Shown one piece after another: positions 49,106 through 58,408 of a stretch of DNA of 64,000 bases. The translations under genes were made by a program, and so were the position numbers. Every line of letters begins with the position of its first letter. Positions within the stretch are counted from its first letter, which is position 1. The notes under the pieces were generated by a model. It was not told where the DNA came from and made no database searches. It saw only the letters and a list, made by a program, of their open reading frames with translations. The DNA comes from Bacteroidales bacterium (GTDB lineage: Bacteria > Bacteroidota > Bacteroidia > Bacteroidales > F082): contig JALNZU010000010.1 in the NCBI GenBank assembly GCA_023229245.1, positions 1 to 64,000 of the forward strand. The letters run 5' to 3'.

Positions 49106-50776
49106 TTATTCGACAAGCAGTTTTTGGCTGATCAGCCTGCCATCTATAGTAATATTTACCAAATACATACCTGGATGCAGGGTTGACACATCCAAAGCAA
49201 GCTTCTGCTTGCCGGCAGACAACTGAGCAACCGACTGCTCTAATACTTTACGACCTTGTAGGTCGGTAAGCTGTATCTCTATATTAGAATCAACGGTCAG
49301 GCCAAGCTGGATAGTCACTTCATTTTTTGCAGGATTAGGCAACATTTTCACACTGATATTCTCCGCTGCTTGTTCCAGCCCTACATATCCATAATAAAGT
49401 TGATTAATCTCTTTCTCGCCAAAATCCTGTCCGGTAATCAAAGGATTGTTACCATTCAATAATGCATAATATCCTATTCCATGACTGCAGCACAGGCCAT
49501 TACCGCCCGAATCGAATATAGTAAATGTATAACAGCCTACTGAAGTAACCTGTAGTGTTTGGCTGATAATGGCATTAGGTGTTGTATAGGGGCCGCCCGA
49601 ATCCACAATTTCTCCAGAGCTGTTGCGCAACTCCCATGTAATCTCTTCCGGATTATCGTCTAATAAGATAAACAGAGAGGGTGGCTGAGGCACATCCGGA
49701 CTGATCACAAAAGGCATGGTATACGTGTTATTGATCGGATATTCATCCGTTTGTCCATTAACTGCTGTGATCTCAACTTCTAACTCATTTTCTTCCAAAA
49801 GTGCAAACTCGATCAATCCGGCATCTACTTCAGCTGTTTCAAGAAAGCTTAGATTCCCACTCCATTCTATTGTCTTCAGTGTTGCACCGTTTACTTTGAA
49901 TGCGACAGTAGCTTGTGTCAGTGTTGCAGACCCATAGTTACCAATCACAGCTACTGGTTCCATAGTTCCGCTACAATTTATGGCTGTCGCATTTTCAATA
50001 TTTTGCACCACTGCATCATGGGCATATAATGGCTGAATCGCATCTTCAGAGCTATTGGCAGCCTGATGTACGACCTTATCCGAATTATTCTGCACAAATC
50101 CAACCGCTGCTATTTGATCTGTATTATAAACGTTTTGCAACTGCCATGCAGCTTCTACTATCACATAGTCACCTTCCTGAAAAGAGGGTAGCGATGTGCC
50201 GCTTCTTGATGGGATCAATGCTTTCATCACATTATAGAAATCTTTTTCGCCATTGGTTCCGGGTGGAGTAGCATAGTGTATTTCTTTTTCAATCACTGCA
50301 ATATGAGCAACCAAATTCCCTCCAACAGCTTGATTGGCTTTGATAAGCATGACTACATACACGCTATCCTGATTAGCAGACAGCCAATGTTGCATATCTA
50401 TATCAAAAGGGGATGGGTCAGAAGCCCATGTGTCTATCCTGGTCTGATTAACTGTACCTGGTGATCCGGTATAGATGTTACCACCTATCACTACATGAGG
50501 CACTGCATTCACATTATAATATGTACGTCTTGCGTTGTTATCCAACGGATTGTGTAAATACATAGGATCATTTCCTGGCGATGGCCAGCTCATATGATAC
50601 TTAATAGAAGTAATTTTATCGGCATTGGCATGTAATAAGGCATCAAAGGCAGGATTCTGAGCAGCACAGGGGCCGCAGGTAGCACTGGTAAAATGTTCAG
50701 CAAGCACCATTCTGTTCGATTGGGCTATCAGTAAAGCAGGTAACATGCTTATAAGTAAAGTAATAATTTTTTTCAT
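49106..50776 (-). CDS. Secreted Omp28-like thioredoxin-fold protein with T9SS sorting domain
   Basis: I start at 50776 (MKKIITLLISM); a start 6 bp upstream is in frame. The signal peptide ends near LIAQ. Residues about 22-260 form an Omp28-type thioredoxin-like domain with VLAEHFTSATCGPCAAQNPAFDALL, in which CGPC is the redox-like CXXC, and a cis-Pro-like VPHVVIGGN. Two beta domains follow (about 265-345 and 355-465). The last 80 residues (MLPNPAKNEVTIQLGL...HPGMYLVNITIDGRLISQKLLVE) are a type-A T9SS sorting domain. Probably a surface or secreted protein; the redox role is unproven. Confidence 0.85.
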   Translation of the reverse strand: MKKIITLLISMLPALLIAQSNRMVLAEHFTSATCGPCAAQNPAFDALLHANADKITSIKYHMSWPSPGNDPMYLHNPLDNNARRTYYNVNAVPHVVIGGNIYTGSPGTVNQTRIDTWASDPSPFDIDMQHWLSANQDSVYVVMLIKANQAVGGNLVAHIAVIEKEIHYATPPGTNGEKDFYNVMKALIPSRSGTSLPSFQEGDYVIVEAAWQLQNVYNTDQIAAVGFVQNNSDKVVHQAANSSEDAIQPLYAHDAVVQNIENATAINCSGTMEPVAVIGNYGSATLTQATVAFKVNGATLKTIEWSGNLSFLETAEVDAGLIEFALLEENELEVEITAVNGQTDEYPINNTYTMPFVISPDVPQPPSLFILLDDNPEEITWELRNSSGEIVDSGGPYTTPNAIISQTLQVTSVGCYTFTIFDSGGNGLCCSHGIGYYALLNGNNPLITGQDFGEKEINQLYYGYVGLEQAAENISVKMLPNPAKNEVTIQLGLTVDSNIEIQLTDLQGRKVLEQSVAQLSAGKQKLALDVSTLHPGMYLVNITIDGRLISQKLLVE

Positions 50777-50920
50777 GTCCAAATCGTTTAAATTTTAGAC
50801 GAAAATAAAACTATTCTACATATAACCAAAGAGATTTGATAAAATCAGCAGCGATTCAGATTACAAACGAGTATCCGGCTTTTTGTATATGTTAGCTAAG
50901 CTGTATCAACAAAACAACTC

Positions 50921-52450
50921 TTAGTTAGTGATCAATGCTTCGGGCAGTGCTATAATTTTTCTGTTATCTCTGAAGTCGAACAGGGTCAGCCGTCGTAGTT
51001 CGTAATAGCTACTCCAGTATGTTTTCAATGCGTTATAATAACCGATACGGGCGTTGTCGTTGTCTATCTGGGCGTTGTTCAGCTCTAATATATCGTTCAC
51101 CTTCCCTATCATGTATCTTTTTTGAGTGACATCGAAGCGTTTCTGGGCAACTGTATCGGCTTTGGAAGCAATGAGCAGTTGATTTTTCTGCATATTGAAC
51201 TGCATCACCTTGAGAAAAATACTCTGCTCAAAGTCAGTGCGTTCCTGTTCAACGGAGGTTCTAATAAGTTCCTGGTTGGACTCAGCCATTTTAATGCGTC
51301 CTTTTGCCTGTCCCCAATCTAGGATTGGAATACTTATCCCAAGGGAGATGAGTTCCTCATCTAAGGGATTGGTATAAGCTGATCGTATTTTATTTGCTGT
51401 TTGTGTCAATCCGAAGGTTGCTGAAACTTGCGCATCAAAACGTCCTTCAGCTTTAGCCAAGCTTAGTTGACTTTCGGCTTCCAACAGTCGGCGATCAAAA
51501 TTCAGGCCTGAAGAAGTATTGGTAAGTGCTTCGTTAATCGCCTCTTCCACCGAAACGCTAAAATGCACTGTTTGTGCCGGTGGCAACAGTATCATCTTTT
51601 CTTGACCATGCAGGCGCAGATACGAACGCAATGTAAAAAGCATGTTTTGATAATTCAGGTCGGCTGTCTCCACCGAAGCCTGAGCACGCAAAAGATTCAA
51701 CTCTAGCTGCAACAACTCATTCTCGGCTATCTTACCAAGTATAAACCTGCCTGTTGCGATATTATACAAGGTGTCGTAGTTTGCTTGATTTTTAAGGGCA
51801 ATATCTTTTTCTACCTGAGCCATCAACAAATTAAAAAAATGACTTATAGCCGTAGAAGCAACTTGTTCATTGGTTTCAAGGTAGAGCCGCTTAGCTTCTT
51901 CGTAGCGCATAGGTTCAATTTTTTTATCCCATTTAAAGGCATTATATGCAAAGATAGGCTGGCGAAACCCAATGTTGATAGGTGTAGAAAGATATTGTCG
52001 GGTAGAGGTATCAGTATAGAAATTATCCAGCCGTTGCAGACCCGATTGTAGAAACACTTCTCCTCCGGTTAAGCCTACTTTTTGTATCAGCGACAGGCTA
52101 GCTGCATATCTCGACAAGGTGCGCTCTCTATATGTTTCACTTCCATCCGATTGGATAATAGCATCAATAGTCCGGTTAAAATTTGGCAGGGTAGCCTCCA
52201 TCCGTAAGTTCGGCAGATATCCGGCCTTAAAACTCCTATACTCCCAGTAGGAGCGGCGAAAACGATGACGTGCGATCATGGCATCGGGCGAACGCTCCTG
52301 AGCTACCTTGATCACCTCCGATAATGACAGGTATAAGACCTCCGCTTCAGGCTGTGCATCAACCGTTGACGGAAGACACATACTACACAACAGAAATAAC
52401 ACAGAAGCAATAAAAATCGGATGTATTTTATTAAATATCTTGGTAAACAT
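50921..52450 (-). CDS. TolC-family outer-membrane efflux protein, orphan
   Basis: I start at 52450 (MFTKIFNKIHPIF), with a signal peptide ending near VDAQ. The rest (about 480 residues) is the TolC coiled-coil repeat: LSLSEVIKVAQERSPDAMIARHRFRRSYWEYRSFKAGYLPNLRM in the first half and EAINEALTNTSSGLNFDRRLLEAESQLSLAKAEGRFDAQVSATFGL in the second. It is the exit duct for efflux or type I secretion. The usual periplasmic adaptor and inner-membrane pump are not next to it, so it must pair with pumps encoded elsewhere. Confidence 0.88.
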   Translation of the reverse strand: MFTKIFNKIHPIFIASVLFLLCSMCLPSTVDAQPEAEVLYLSLSEVIKVAQERSPDAMIARHRFRRSYWEYRSFKAGYLPNLRMEATLPNFNRTIDAIIQSDGSETYRERTLSRYAASLSLIQKVGLTGGEVFLQSGLQRLDNFYTDTSTRQYLSTPINIGFRQPIFAYNAFKWDKKIEPMRYEEAKRLYLETNEQVASTAISHFFNLLMAQVEKDIALKNQANYDTLYNIATGRFILGKIAENELLQLELNLLRAQASVETADLNYQNMLFTLRSYLRLHGQEKMILLPPAQTVHFSVSVEEAINEALTNTSSGLNFDRRLLEAESQLSLAKAEGRFDAQVSATFGLTQTANKIRSAYTNPLDEELISLGISIPILDWGQAKGRIKMAESNQELIRTSVEQERTDFEQSIFLKVMQFNMQKNQLLIASKADTVAQKRFDVTQKRYMIGKVNDILELNNAQIDNDNARIGYYNALKTYWSSYYELRRLTLFDFRDNRKIIALPEALITN

Positions 52451-52637
52451 AGCTTTAAATTGTGTCGTATTGGAAATAATCAGATGAAAGTAAAAAGCTC
52501 GTGGGTTTATGACAAGCGTCAACCATCCTACATTCCTGTTGAGGTGTGATTTTTCTTGTCAAAGGACTTGTAATAGTTTTTTCATTCATAAGTATTGTCA
52601 TTTTCAGTTCTACTCTCGCCTCAGCTGCTTTAAACTT

Positions 52638-53924
52638 TCAGACCACTTCTGCCACCACAAATGAACTACCTCCCACGAATATCAGGTCGTTCGGATGGGC
52701 GGCATTTTTAGCGCTCTGCCATGCAGCACGTACAGAGTCATACACTCTGCCGTGCAACTGAAACTCAAAAGCTTTGACAGCTAACTCATCAGCAGGCATC
52801 CCACGTGGGATATCGGCTTTACAAAAATAATAAATCGCATGACGTGGCAATAAAGCCAGTATGTTTGAGATGTCTTTATCATTCACTATCCCTAATACGA
52901 AATGCAGACGTGCATACGATAACGAACGGAGTTGCTCAACCACCGCACTCAAGCCATCCTTGTTATGTCCGGTATCGGCTATCGCTAACGGCATCTGCTG
53001 CAACACCTGCCAACGACCTGATAATCCGGTATTGCTACTGACTTTCTCAAGTCCAAGACGTATATACTCGTCTTGAATAATAAAATCAGACCGAAGTTGT
53101 TCCAAAGCAGCCATGACCGTTATGAGGTTATGCTTTTGATAATTTCCTAACAATGGCAAACATACGGTTTCTATCCATATGTTGTTGTGTTTCCAGATAT
53201 CAAAATACTGGTGGTACGTATCAGGCTTTGCCACTGGCTTTGCCTCTATATATTGATCGGCAAAAACGATAGGCGCTTGATGTGCTACTGCATTTTCCTG
53301 AAATATATCTTTAGTCTCAGAATGTGTCTGACCAATGATCACCGGGACACCTTTTTTGATGATCCCGGCTTTTTCCACAGCAATAGCAGCCAGGGTATTG
53401 CCTAAAAACTGCATATGGTCATAGCCAATATTAGTAATAATGCTTAACAAAGGCTGCAGTAAATTGGTTGAATCTAACCTGCCACCCATACCGGTTTCCA
53501 CAACCGCAACATCCACCTGTTCTTTGGCAAAATAGTCAAAAGCAAGACCTACCGTCATCTCAAAAAAAGACAGCTGCATAGCTTCAAAATCAGGCTGATG
53601 CGCCCTAATAAACTGAACCACCTTATTTTCAGGTATCATTTGCCCATTGATTCGGATACGTTCCCGAAAATCTTTCAAATGAGGGGAAGTATATAATCCG
53701 GTTTTATATCCTGATTCCTGTAACACCGATGCCAACATATGCGATACTGATCCTTTACCGTTGGTACCGGCTATATGTATTGACCGAAACTGAGTTTGCG
53801 GGTTGTTTAAGAGATCCAACAGCTCAATGGTTTGTTTCAGATCAGCTTTATAGGCTGCTGACCCTATGCGTTGATACATGGGTAGCTTACCAAACATCCA
53901 TTGAATGATTTCAGAATATTGCAT
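52638..53924 (-). CDS. folC: Folylpolyglutamate/dihydrofolate synthase
   Basis: This 428-residue Mur-ligase-family enzyme adds Glu to dihydropteroate and to tetrahydrofolates. Motifs: P-loop SIHIAGTNGKGSVSHML, YTSPHLKDFRERIRING, VVETGMGGRLDSTNLL, ITNIGYDHMQFLGNT, and a C-terminal LSGRWQVLQ and DTGHNKDGL. It is last in the run exbB-exbD-tonB-folC. It has an ordinary length, and its position behind tonB is probably transcriptional convenience rather than function. Confidence 0.94.
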   Translation of the reverse strand: MQYSEIIQWMFGKLPMYQRIGSAAYKADLKQTIELLDLLNNPQTQFRSIHIAGTNGKGSVSHMLASVLQESGYKTGLYTSPHLKDFRERIRINGQMIPENKVVQFIRAHQPDFEAMQLSFFEMTVGLAFDYFAKEQVDVAVVETGMGGRLDSTNLLQPLLSIITNIGYDHMQFLGNTLAAIAVEKAGIIKKGVPVIIGQTHSETKDIFQENAVAHQAPIVFADQYIEAKPVAKPDTYHQYFDIWKHNNIWIETVCLPLLGNYQKHNLITVMAALEQLRSDFIIQDEYIRLGLEKVSSNTGLSGRWQVLQQMPLAIADTGHNKDGLSAVVEQLRSLSYARLHFVLGIVNDKDISNILALLPRHAIYYFCKADIPRGMPADELAVKAFEFQLHGRVYDSVRAAWQSAKNAAHPNDLIFVGGSSFVVAEVV

Positions 53925-53955
53925 AAAGTTGTATCAGTAAAGCTTGTTCATCGAA

Positions 53956-54768
53956 TTAATTTCCAATAATAAACGTATAGGTTATACTTCCTTTTTGCTG
54001 TTCAGCTGCTGCGGGGTCTTCGACAAACACTGAGTTCAGGGCTGCTTGTACAGCAAGCGAGCGTAGGTTTTGATCCAATATAGTCGTACCTCGCAAGTTT
54101 ACCTCAGCTCGCACAACATTCCCTTTTCGGTCAACCCAAATATCCACCACTACATTACCTTGTTCTTTAAAAGCGCTTTTGGGTATTGCTAAGTTTTTAG
54201 ATCCTCTTCCACCCAGATAGTATGAGGGGCCGTCTCCTTGTCCGCCCCGTCCATCATACCGTGTTACATCGCGTAGACCCTCGGGCATACCCTGATCACC
54301 TGCCTGACCGGTTATCCCTTCGTTGCTGTTGGAAGTATTAGCAGAAGAACCTTTGTATAAAGCTCTTGGATTAAGCTGTGGTTGCGTTGACTGGGTCTCC
54401 TGTGGTTTTTGAACAGTTTCTTCAACAGGTTTTGATGTTTCTTGCTGTGATGTCGGTTCCTGCAGAGGCTTAGGTTGTTCGGCAAGTGCAATATCCGTAT
54501 CATCAGTGGCAAGTGATTCCTCCTTCACTGCTTCTTGTGGTGAAGGAGCCTGTGTCATGGGTTCGGCATACTGTGGTGGATCATCAGATTGTTGTATCCC
54601 CATCCCCTGATCACTATATCCCAGATTCACTTCTACTCCTTCTTCACCGGGCAATGGAAGTGGAGTACGCAAAGCCATAAGAAACAAGGCTACCAACACC
54701 AATAAGTGAAACAGTATGGTGAGCACCAATGCCTGTCGTTTATTTTTGTCAAAGCCTTTCATGGTCAA
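53956..54768 (-). CDS. tonB: TonB-family energy transducer
   Basis: This 270-residue protein has one N-terminal membrane helix (residues 14-34, VLTILFHLLVLVALFLMAL) and a long proline/glutamine/glutamate-rich spacer (about 40-140) that spans the periplasm. The C-terminal TonB-like domain (about 185-268, GNVVVDIWVDRKGNVVRAEVNLRGTTILDQNL) contacts TonB-dependent receptors. The last motif is shortened compared with canonical TonB. It lies 14 bp after exbD in the same operon. Confidence 0.87.
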   Translation of the reverse strand: MTMKGFDKNKRQALVLTILFHLLVLVALFLMALRTPLPLPGEEGVEVNLGYSDQGMGIQQSDDPPQYAEPMTQAPSPQEAVKEESLATDDTDIALAEQPKPLQEPTSQQETSKPVEETVQKPQETQSTQPQLNPRALYKGSSANTSNSNEGITGQAGDQGMPEGLRDVTRYDGRGGQGDGPSYYLGGRGSKNLAIPKSAFKEQGNVVVDIWVDRKGNVVRAEVNLRGTTILDQNLRSLAVQAALNSVFVEDPAAAEQQKGSITYTFIIGN

Positions 54769-54782
54769 TAATGCAGCAATAA

Positions 54783-55196
54783 TTATTTTTTAGGGGAAGT
54801 AGCAAGGATCACTTTATGTTTTTTATCCGTCTTTTGGTTGACTTCATTAATAGCATCAATCACTGTAACTATATATTGTACCGGAACAGTTTTATCAGCA
54901 CGCAACACTACCGTAGCCTCATCTTCGTGTTGTAGCTTTGTCATCAGGGCAGCAACAAGCTGTAGTTCTTCTACTGTACTTTCTTCAACAAAATACTGAT
55001 ACTGATCATTGATATACACGGTAAAGGTCTGTTTTGCCATGGTTTTGCTATTGCTTGAAGGCAACAACAATTTGATGGCATTTGGTGCTATAAGCGTAGA
55101 AGTCAGCATAAAGAAGATCAACAGCAGAAATACCACGTCCGACATGGAGGCCATGCTGAATCCTACATTGAGCTTATTTCTTGTTTGTATTGCCAT
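54783..55196 (-). CDS. exbD: ExbD/TolR-family motor protein
   Basis: This 137-residue protein has one membrane helix (about residues 18-40) containing the essential Asp in MASMSDVVFLLLIFFMLTST, and a periplasmic C-terminal domain. It works with ExbB to convert the proton gradient into movement of TonB. It is 18 bp after exbB. Confidence 0.92.
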   Translation of the reverse strand: MAIQTRNKLNVGFSMASMSDVVFLLLIFFMLTSTLIAPNAIKLLLPSSNSKTMAKQTFTVYINDQYQYFVEESTVEELQLVAALMTKLQHEDEATVVLRADKTVPVQYIVTVIDAINEVNQKTDKKHKVILATSPKK

Positions 55197-55214
55197 TTCA
55201 ATCGTATTAAAGGT

Positions 55215-55916
55215 TTATCTGGCCGGTTCGTATAGCACATCCATAAACTCGGTAGCCCGGGCTTCTAACAGGTACACTACTTTTTCTATACGGGATACCA
55301 AGACATTATAAAATATATAGGCTAATATACCGACTATCAACCCGCCCACAGTAGTGATCATCGCTTGATAGATACCGGATGAGAGCAGCGCGATATCTAT
55401 ATTGTTACCGGCCATTGACATATCATAAAAAGCCCGTATCATTCCGGTTACTGTCCCTAAGAATCCGAGCATGGGTGCAGCACCAGCTATAGTAGCCAAA
55501 GCTGCTACACCTTTTTCAAGCTTGCTAACTTCAAGCTTACCCACATTTTCGATAGAGACATTGATGTCATGCAAGGGTTTTCCAAGGCGCAGAAGTCCTT
55601 TTTCTATCATACGTGATATAGGTGTTTCTGTGCTACGGCACAAGGTCATAGCCGATTCAAGCCGCCCGGCATGAATAAACTCCCTGATATTATTCATAAA
55701 GTTTTTATCACTAACGGAGGCTTTGGAAATAGCCAGATACCGTTCGATAAATACATATACCGCTATGATGGAAAACACGGCTAATACCGCCATGATCCAG
55801 CCTCCTTTCACAGCCAGATCAAATACAGATAAGGAAATTTCGCCTTGTTGTCCGGCAACTACCTGCGCCAGATCATTAGGCACGCTTTGAATTTCTAATA
55901 AAATGCTTCTGAACAT
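55215..55916 (-). CDS. exbB: ExbB/TolQ-family proton channel
   Basis: I start at 55916 (MFRSILLEI); an upstream frame overlaps anmK and is not needed. This protein of about 233 residues has three helices, with the MotA/TolQ/ExbB signature VSKLEKGVAALATIAGAAPMLGFLGTVTGMIRAFYDM and TTVGGLIVGILAYIFYN. It forms the pentameric stator around ExbD. It is the first of the exbB-exbD-tonB genes, 62 bp after anmK. Confidence 0.93.
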   Translation of the reverse strand: MFRSILLEIQSVPNDLAQVVAGQQGEISLSVFDLAVKGGWIMAVLAVFSIIAVYVFIERYLAISKASVSDKNFMNNIREFIHAGRLESAMTLCRSTETPISRMIEKGLLRLGKPLHDINVSIENVGKLEVSKLEKGVAALATIAGAAPMLGFLGTVTGMIRAFYDMSMAGNNIDIALLSSGIYQAMITTVGGLIVGILAYIFYNVLVSRIEKVVYLLEARATEFMDVLYEPAR

Positions 55917-55978
55917 GGTGGAATGATTTCGTATGCTTAATAAACTGAAAAAATGACAATTTAGTATGAAAAAGGATG

Positions 55979-57046
55979 TCAAACCGGGTAAATATCTCCG
56001 GCTGAACTGTCTTCCGTAGCGCCGGTTACACTCGACAGGCAATTAATTTCTCCTCTCCATCTGAGCAAACCTAACAATGCAAATACTAATGCTTCCTTAT
56101 ACTCTATCAACAGTGCATCGGGCAGCACTAAGCTATGGCAGAGATACTTTTCAATTTGCTGTATCAGAAACCGGTTAAAAGCGCCTCCGCCGGTCACTAA
56201 TATACGGCCTTTGGGTAACCCTTTCAATGCCAAAGCAATCTGTCGGGCGATATGCACACAAAAGCTATGCAAGTAATCGTGCGGTGATATATCGGGATTG
56301 GCAAGCAAGGGCAACACTTCTGATTCTATCCACTCCCGACCCAAAGATTTAGGATATGGCTTCCGATAATATTCTAATGCATCTAATTTATCCAATACCT
56401 CCGGCAGCAGTTTGCCGTCCGCTGCATATTTTCCCATAGGATCATAAGACTCCCCTATCTGTTGCGCAAAATAATTCAGCACCTGATTAGCCGGACAAAT
56501 ATCAAATGCATGGCGCAAACCTGACAGCTCGAACGAGATATTGGCTATACCACCAATATTAAGACAATAGGCATATTCGGCAAACAGCAGCTGGTCTCCT
56601 ATGGGCACCAAAGGAGCGCCCTGTCCACCCTTGCTCACATCTTGCTGCCGGAAGTTATTCACTGTTGGAAGCCCGCTGATTGCCGCTATGGCAGCGCCAT
56701 CGCCAATTTGAAGAGTAATACCTTTGTCTGGCCGATGAAACACTGTATGACCATGCGAAGCAATCAAATCGGCCTGTAATCCATGTTTTTTTATAAAAGC
56801 CAATACTTGTTCGCCTATGAGTTGTCCAAATTTTTTGTCTAACTGACGGAGAGAAACATCGGATAGATTCCATGCCTCAGCTAAAGCTTTTTTCCAGAAA
56901 CTGTCGTTAGTAAGGGTTTCGGCAGCTAAAATAACATATGACCAGGTATGATCTTTTACTGTAAACCGACAGCAGGCGAGATCCAATCCATCAAGTGAAG
57001 TACCCGACATCACGCCTATCACGGTATATGCTGACGATTGGCTCAC
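55979..57046 (-). CDS. anmK: Anhydro-N-acetylmuramic acid kinase
   Basis: This 355-residue enzyme opens and phosphorylates 1,6-anhydro-MurNAc released by wall turnover, producing MurNAc-6-phosphate for recycling. Family motifs: IGVMSGTSLDGLDLACCRF (phosphate loop), LIASHGHTVFHRPD, TVNNFRQQDVSKGGQGAPLVPIGD, CLNIGGIANISF, and ILVTGGGAFNRFLI. It is 8 bp downstream of murF, linking wall synthesis and recycling in one transcript. Confidence 0.95.
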   Translation of the reverse strand: MSQSSAYTVIGVMSGTSLDGLDLACCRFTVKDHTWSYVILAAETLTNDSFWKKALAEAWNLSDVSLRQLDKKFGQLIGEQVLAFIKKHGLQADLIASHGHTVFHRPDKGITLQIGDGAAIAAISGLPTVNNFRQQDVSKGGQGAPLVPIGDQLLFAEYAYCLNIGGIANISFELSGLRHAFDICPANQVLNYFAQQIGESYDPMGKYAADGKLLPEVLDKLDALEYYRKPYPKSLGREWIESEVLPLLANPDISPHDYLHSFCVHIARQIALALKGLPKGRILVTGGGAFNRFLIQQIEKYLCHSLVLPDALLIEYKEALVFALLGLLRWRGEINCLSSVTGATEDSSAGDIYPV

Positions 57047-57054
57047 TTTCTATA

Positions 57055-58350
57055 TTATAAAAACCTTATCACTTTTTCTAACTGCATAGCCCGTGATCCT
57101 TTGACCAGTATGTCATATCCTTTCAGAGTACGATCTTTAAGATAGTTACAAACGGATTCTACCTCATTGAATATCAACCAGTCATCACCGGCATAGACCT
57201 GTTCAAAATGTGGACCTACTAATATGACTTCCGGCAATTCAAGATCGGTAAGCAGTTTCAGAATAGCTGCATGTTCACTGTCACTTTCAGTACCCAACTC
57301 AAGCATATCGCCCAAGATGACTATTGCCCTTGCACCCCTGATCTGCTCAAAATTACGTATAGCCGCCTCCATACTTACCGGATTGGCATTATAGGCATCC
57401 AATATAATGCGATTATGCTTGCTTTGGATCAGTTGCGAACGGTTGTTGGCCGCTTCATAATCCGATATAACCTGATCTATGAGTTTGGCTGAAACGCCGG
57501 TATAACAACCGACAGCAATAGCTGCCAAAATATTGTTGATGTTATACGACCCTATTATCCGGCTTGCTGTAACCATCTGAAATGATGAATATTCCCATGC
57601 GATGTGCAGGTATGGGTCTGCTTCTATAAGTTGGCCATAAAGGTCTGCATTAAGATCATTGCCGTATGTAAAACGGGCAATATTTTTCGACAGTGTTTCA
57701 AGCAAAGGATCATCTGTATTTACAAATAGCATCCCGTTATGATCGCTTATATAAGCATATAACTCACTTTTTGCGTTGATCACCCCCGTCAAACTGCCAA
57801 AACCTTCCAAATGTGCTTTGCCAATATTTGTGATAATGCCCATATCGGGTTCAGCGATCTGGCATAAAGCACGTATCTCACCCAAATGATTGGCACCCAT
57901 CTCTATAACGGCATAAGCTGTATCTTTTTGAATTTGTAATACACTTAAGGGTACGCCTATATGGTTGTTCAGGTTTCCTGTGGTATAGATTGTTGGATAT
58001 TGTGTTGACAGCACCTTAGCTATCAACTCTTTAGTTGTCGTTTTACCGTTTGATCCGGTAACAGCTATCACTTTGGCATTGGTTTGCTGTCTGTGATAGT
58101 TTGCCAATTGCTGTAGAGTTTTCAGGCTGTCTTCCACCTCTATTATTTGAGGATGATTGGTCGGTAGCCTGTTTTCGGTAATCACATAGCCGGCTCCTTT
58201 TTCCAGGGCTTCATCAATCAGTTGGTTTGCATCATAATTAGGCCCTTTGAGGGCAAAAAACATTTCACCTTTTAGCAGCTTTCGGGTATCGGTTGATACA
58301 TTCGGGCACTCTAAAAAGTATTTGTAAACAGACTTTATATTGTTTTTCAT
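57055..58350 (-). CDS. murF: UDP-MurNAc-tripeptide--D-Ala-D-Ala ligase MurF
   Basis: I start at 58350 (MKNNIKSVYKYF). This enzyme of about 431 residues adds D-Ala-D-Ala to the peptidoglycan precursor. Motifs: VSTDTRKLLKGEMFFALKG, P-loop VIAVTGSNGKTTTKELIAKVL, VIEMGANHLGEI, NIGKAHLEGFGS, ILDAYNANPVSMEAAI, and VILGDMLELGTES. The gldJ-murF order is shared with other gliding Bacteroidota. A strong hairpin sits 9 bp before its start codon. Confidence 0.95.
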   Translation of the reverse strand: MKNNIKSVYKYFLECPNVSTDTRKLLKGEMFFALKGPNYDANQLIDEALEKGAGYVITENRLPTNHPQIIEVEDSLKTLQQLANYHRQQTNAKVIAVTGSNGKTTTKELIAKVLSTQYPTIYTTGNLNNHIGVPLSVLQIQKDTAYAVIEMGANHLGEIRALCQIAEPDMGIITNIGKAHLEGFGSLTGVINAKSELYAYISDHNGMLFVNTDDPLLETLSKNIARFTYGNDLNADLYGQLIEADPYLHIAWEYSSFQMVTASRIIGSYNINNILAAIAVGCYTGVSAKLIDQVISDYEAANNRSQLIQSKHNRIILDAYNANPVSMEAAIRNFEQIRGARAIVILGDMLELGTESDSEHAAILKLLTDLELPEVILVGPHFEQVYAGDDWLIFNEVESVCNYLKDRTLKGYDILVKGSRAMQLEKVIRFL

Positions 58351-58359
58351 TGGCAAACA

Positions 58360-58391
58360 AAAACCCCATCAATCAGGTTTGACGGGGTTTT
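58360..58391 (-). terminator. Hairpin between gldJ and murF (terminator or attenuator)
   Basis: A 13-bp stem (58360-58372 with 58379-58391, one G-T wobble) has a 6-nt loop and T-rich sequence after it on the minus strand. It ends 9 bp before the murF start codon. With only 58 bp between the genes and no TAnnTTTG in that gap, murF would need read-through or a promoter inside gldJ. Confidence 0.75.
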
Positions 58392-58408
58392 CTATTTTTT
58401 TGTCTGAA

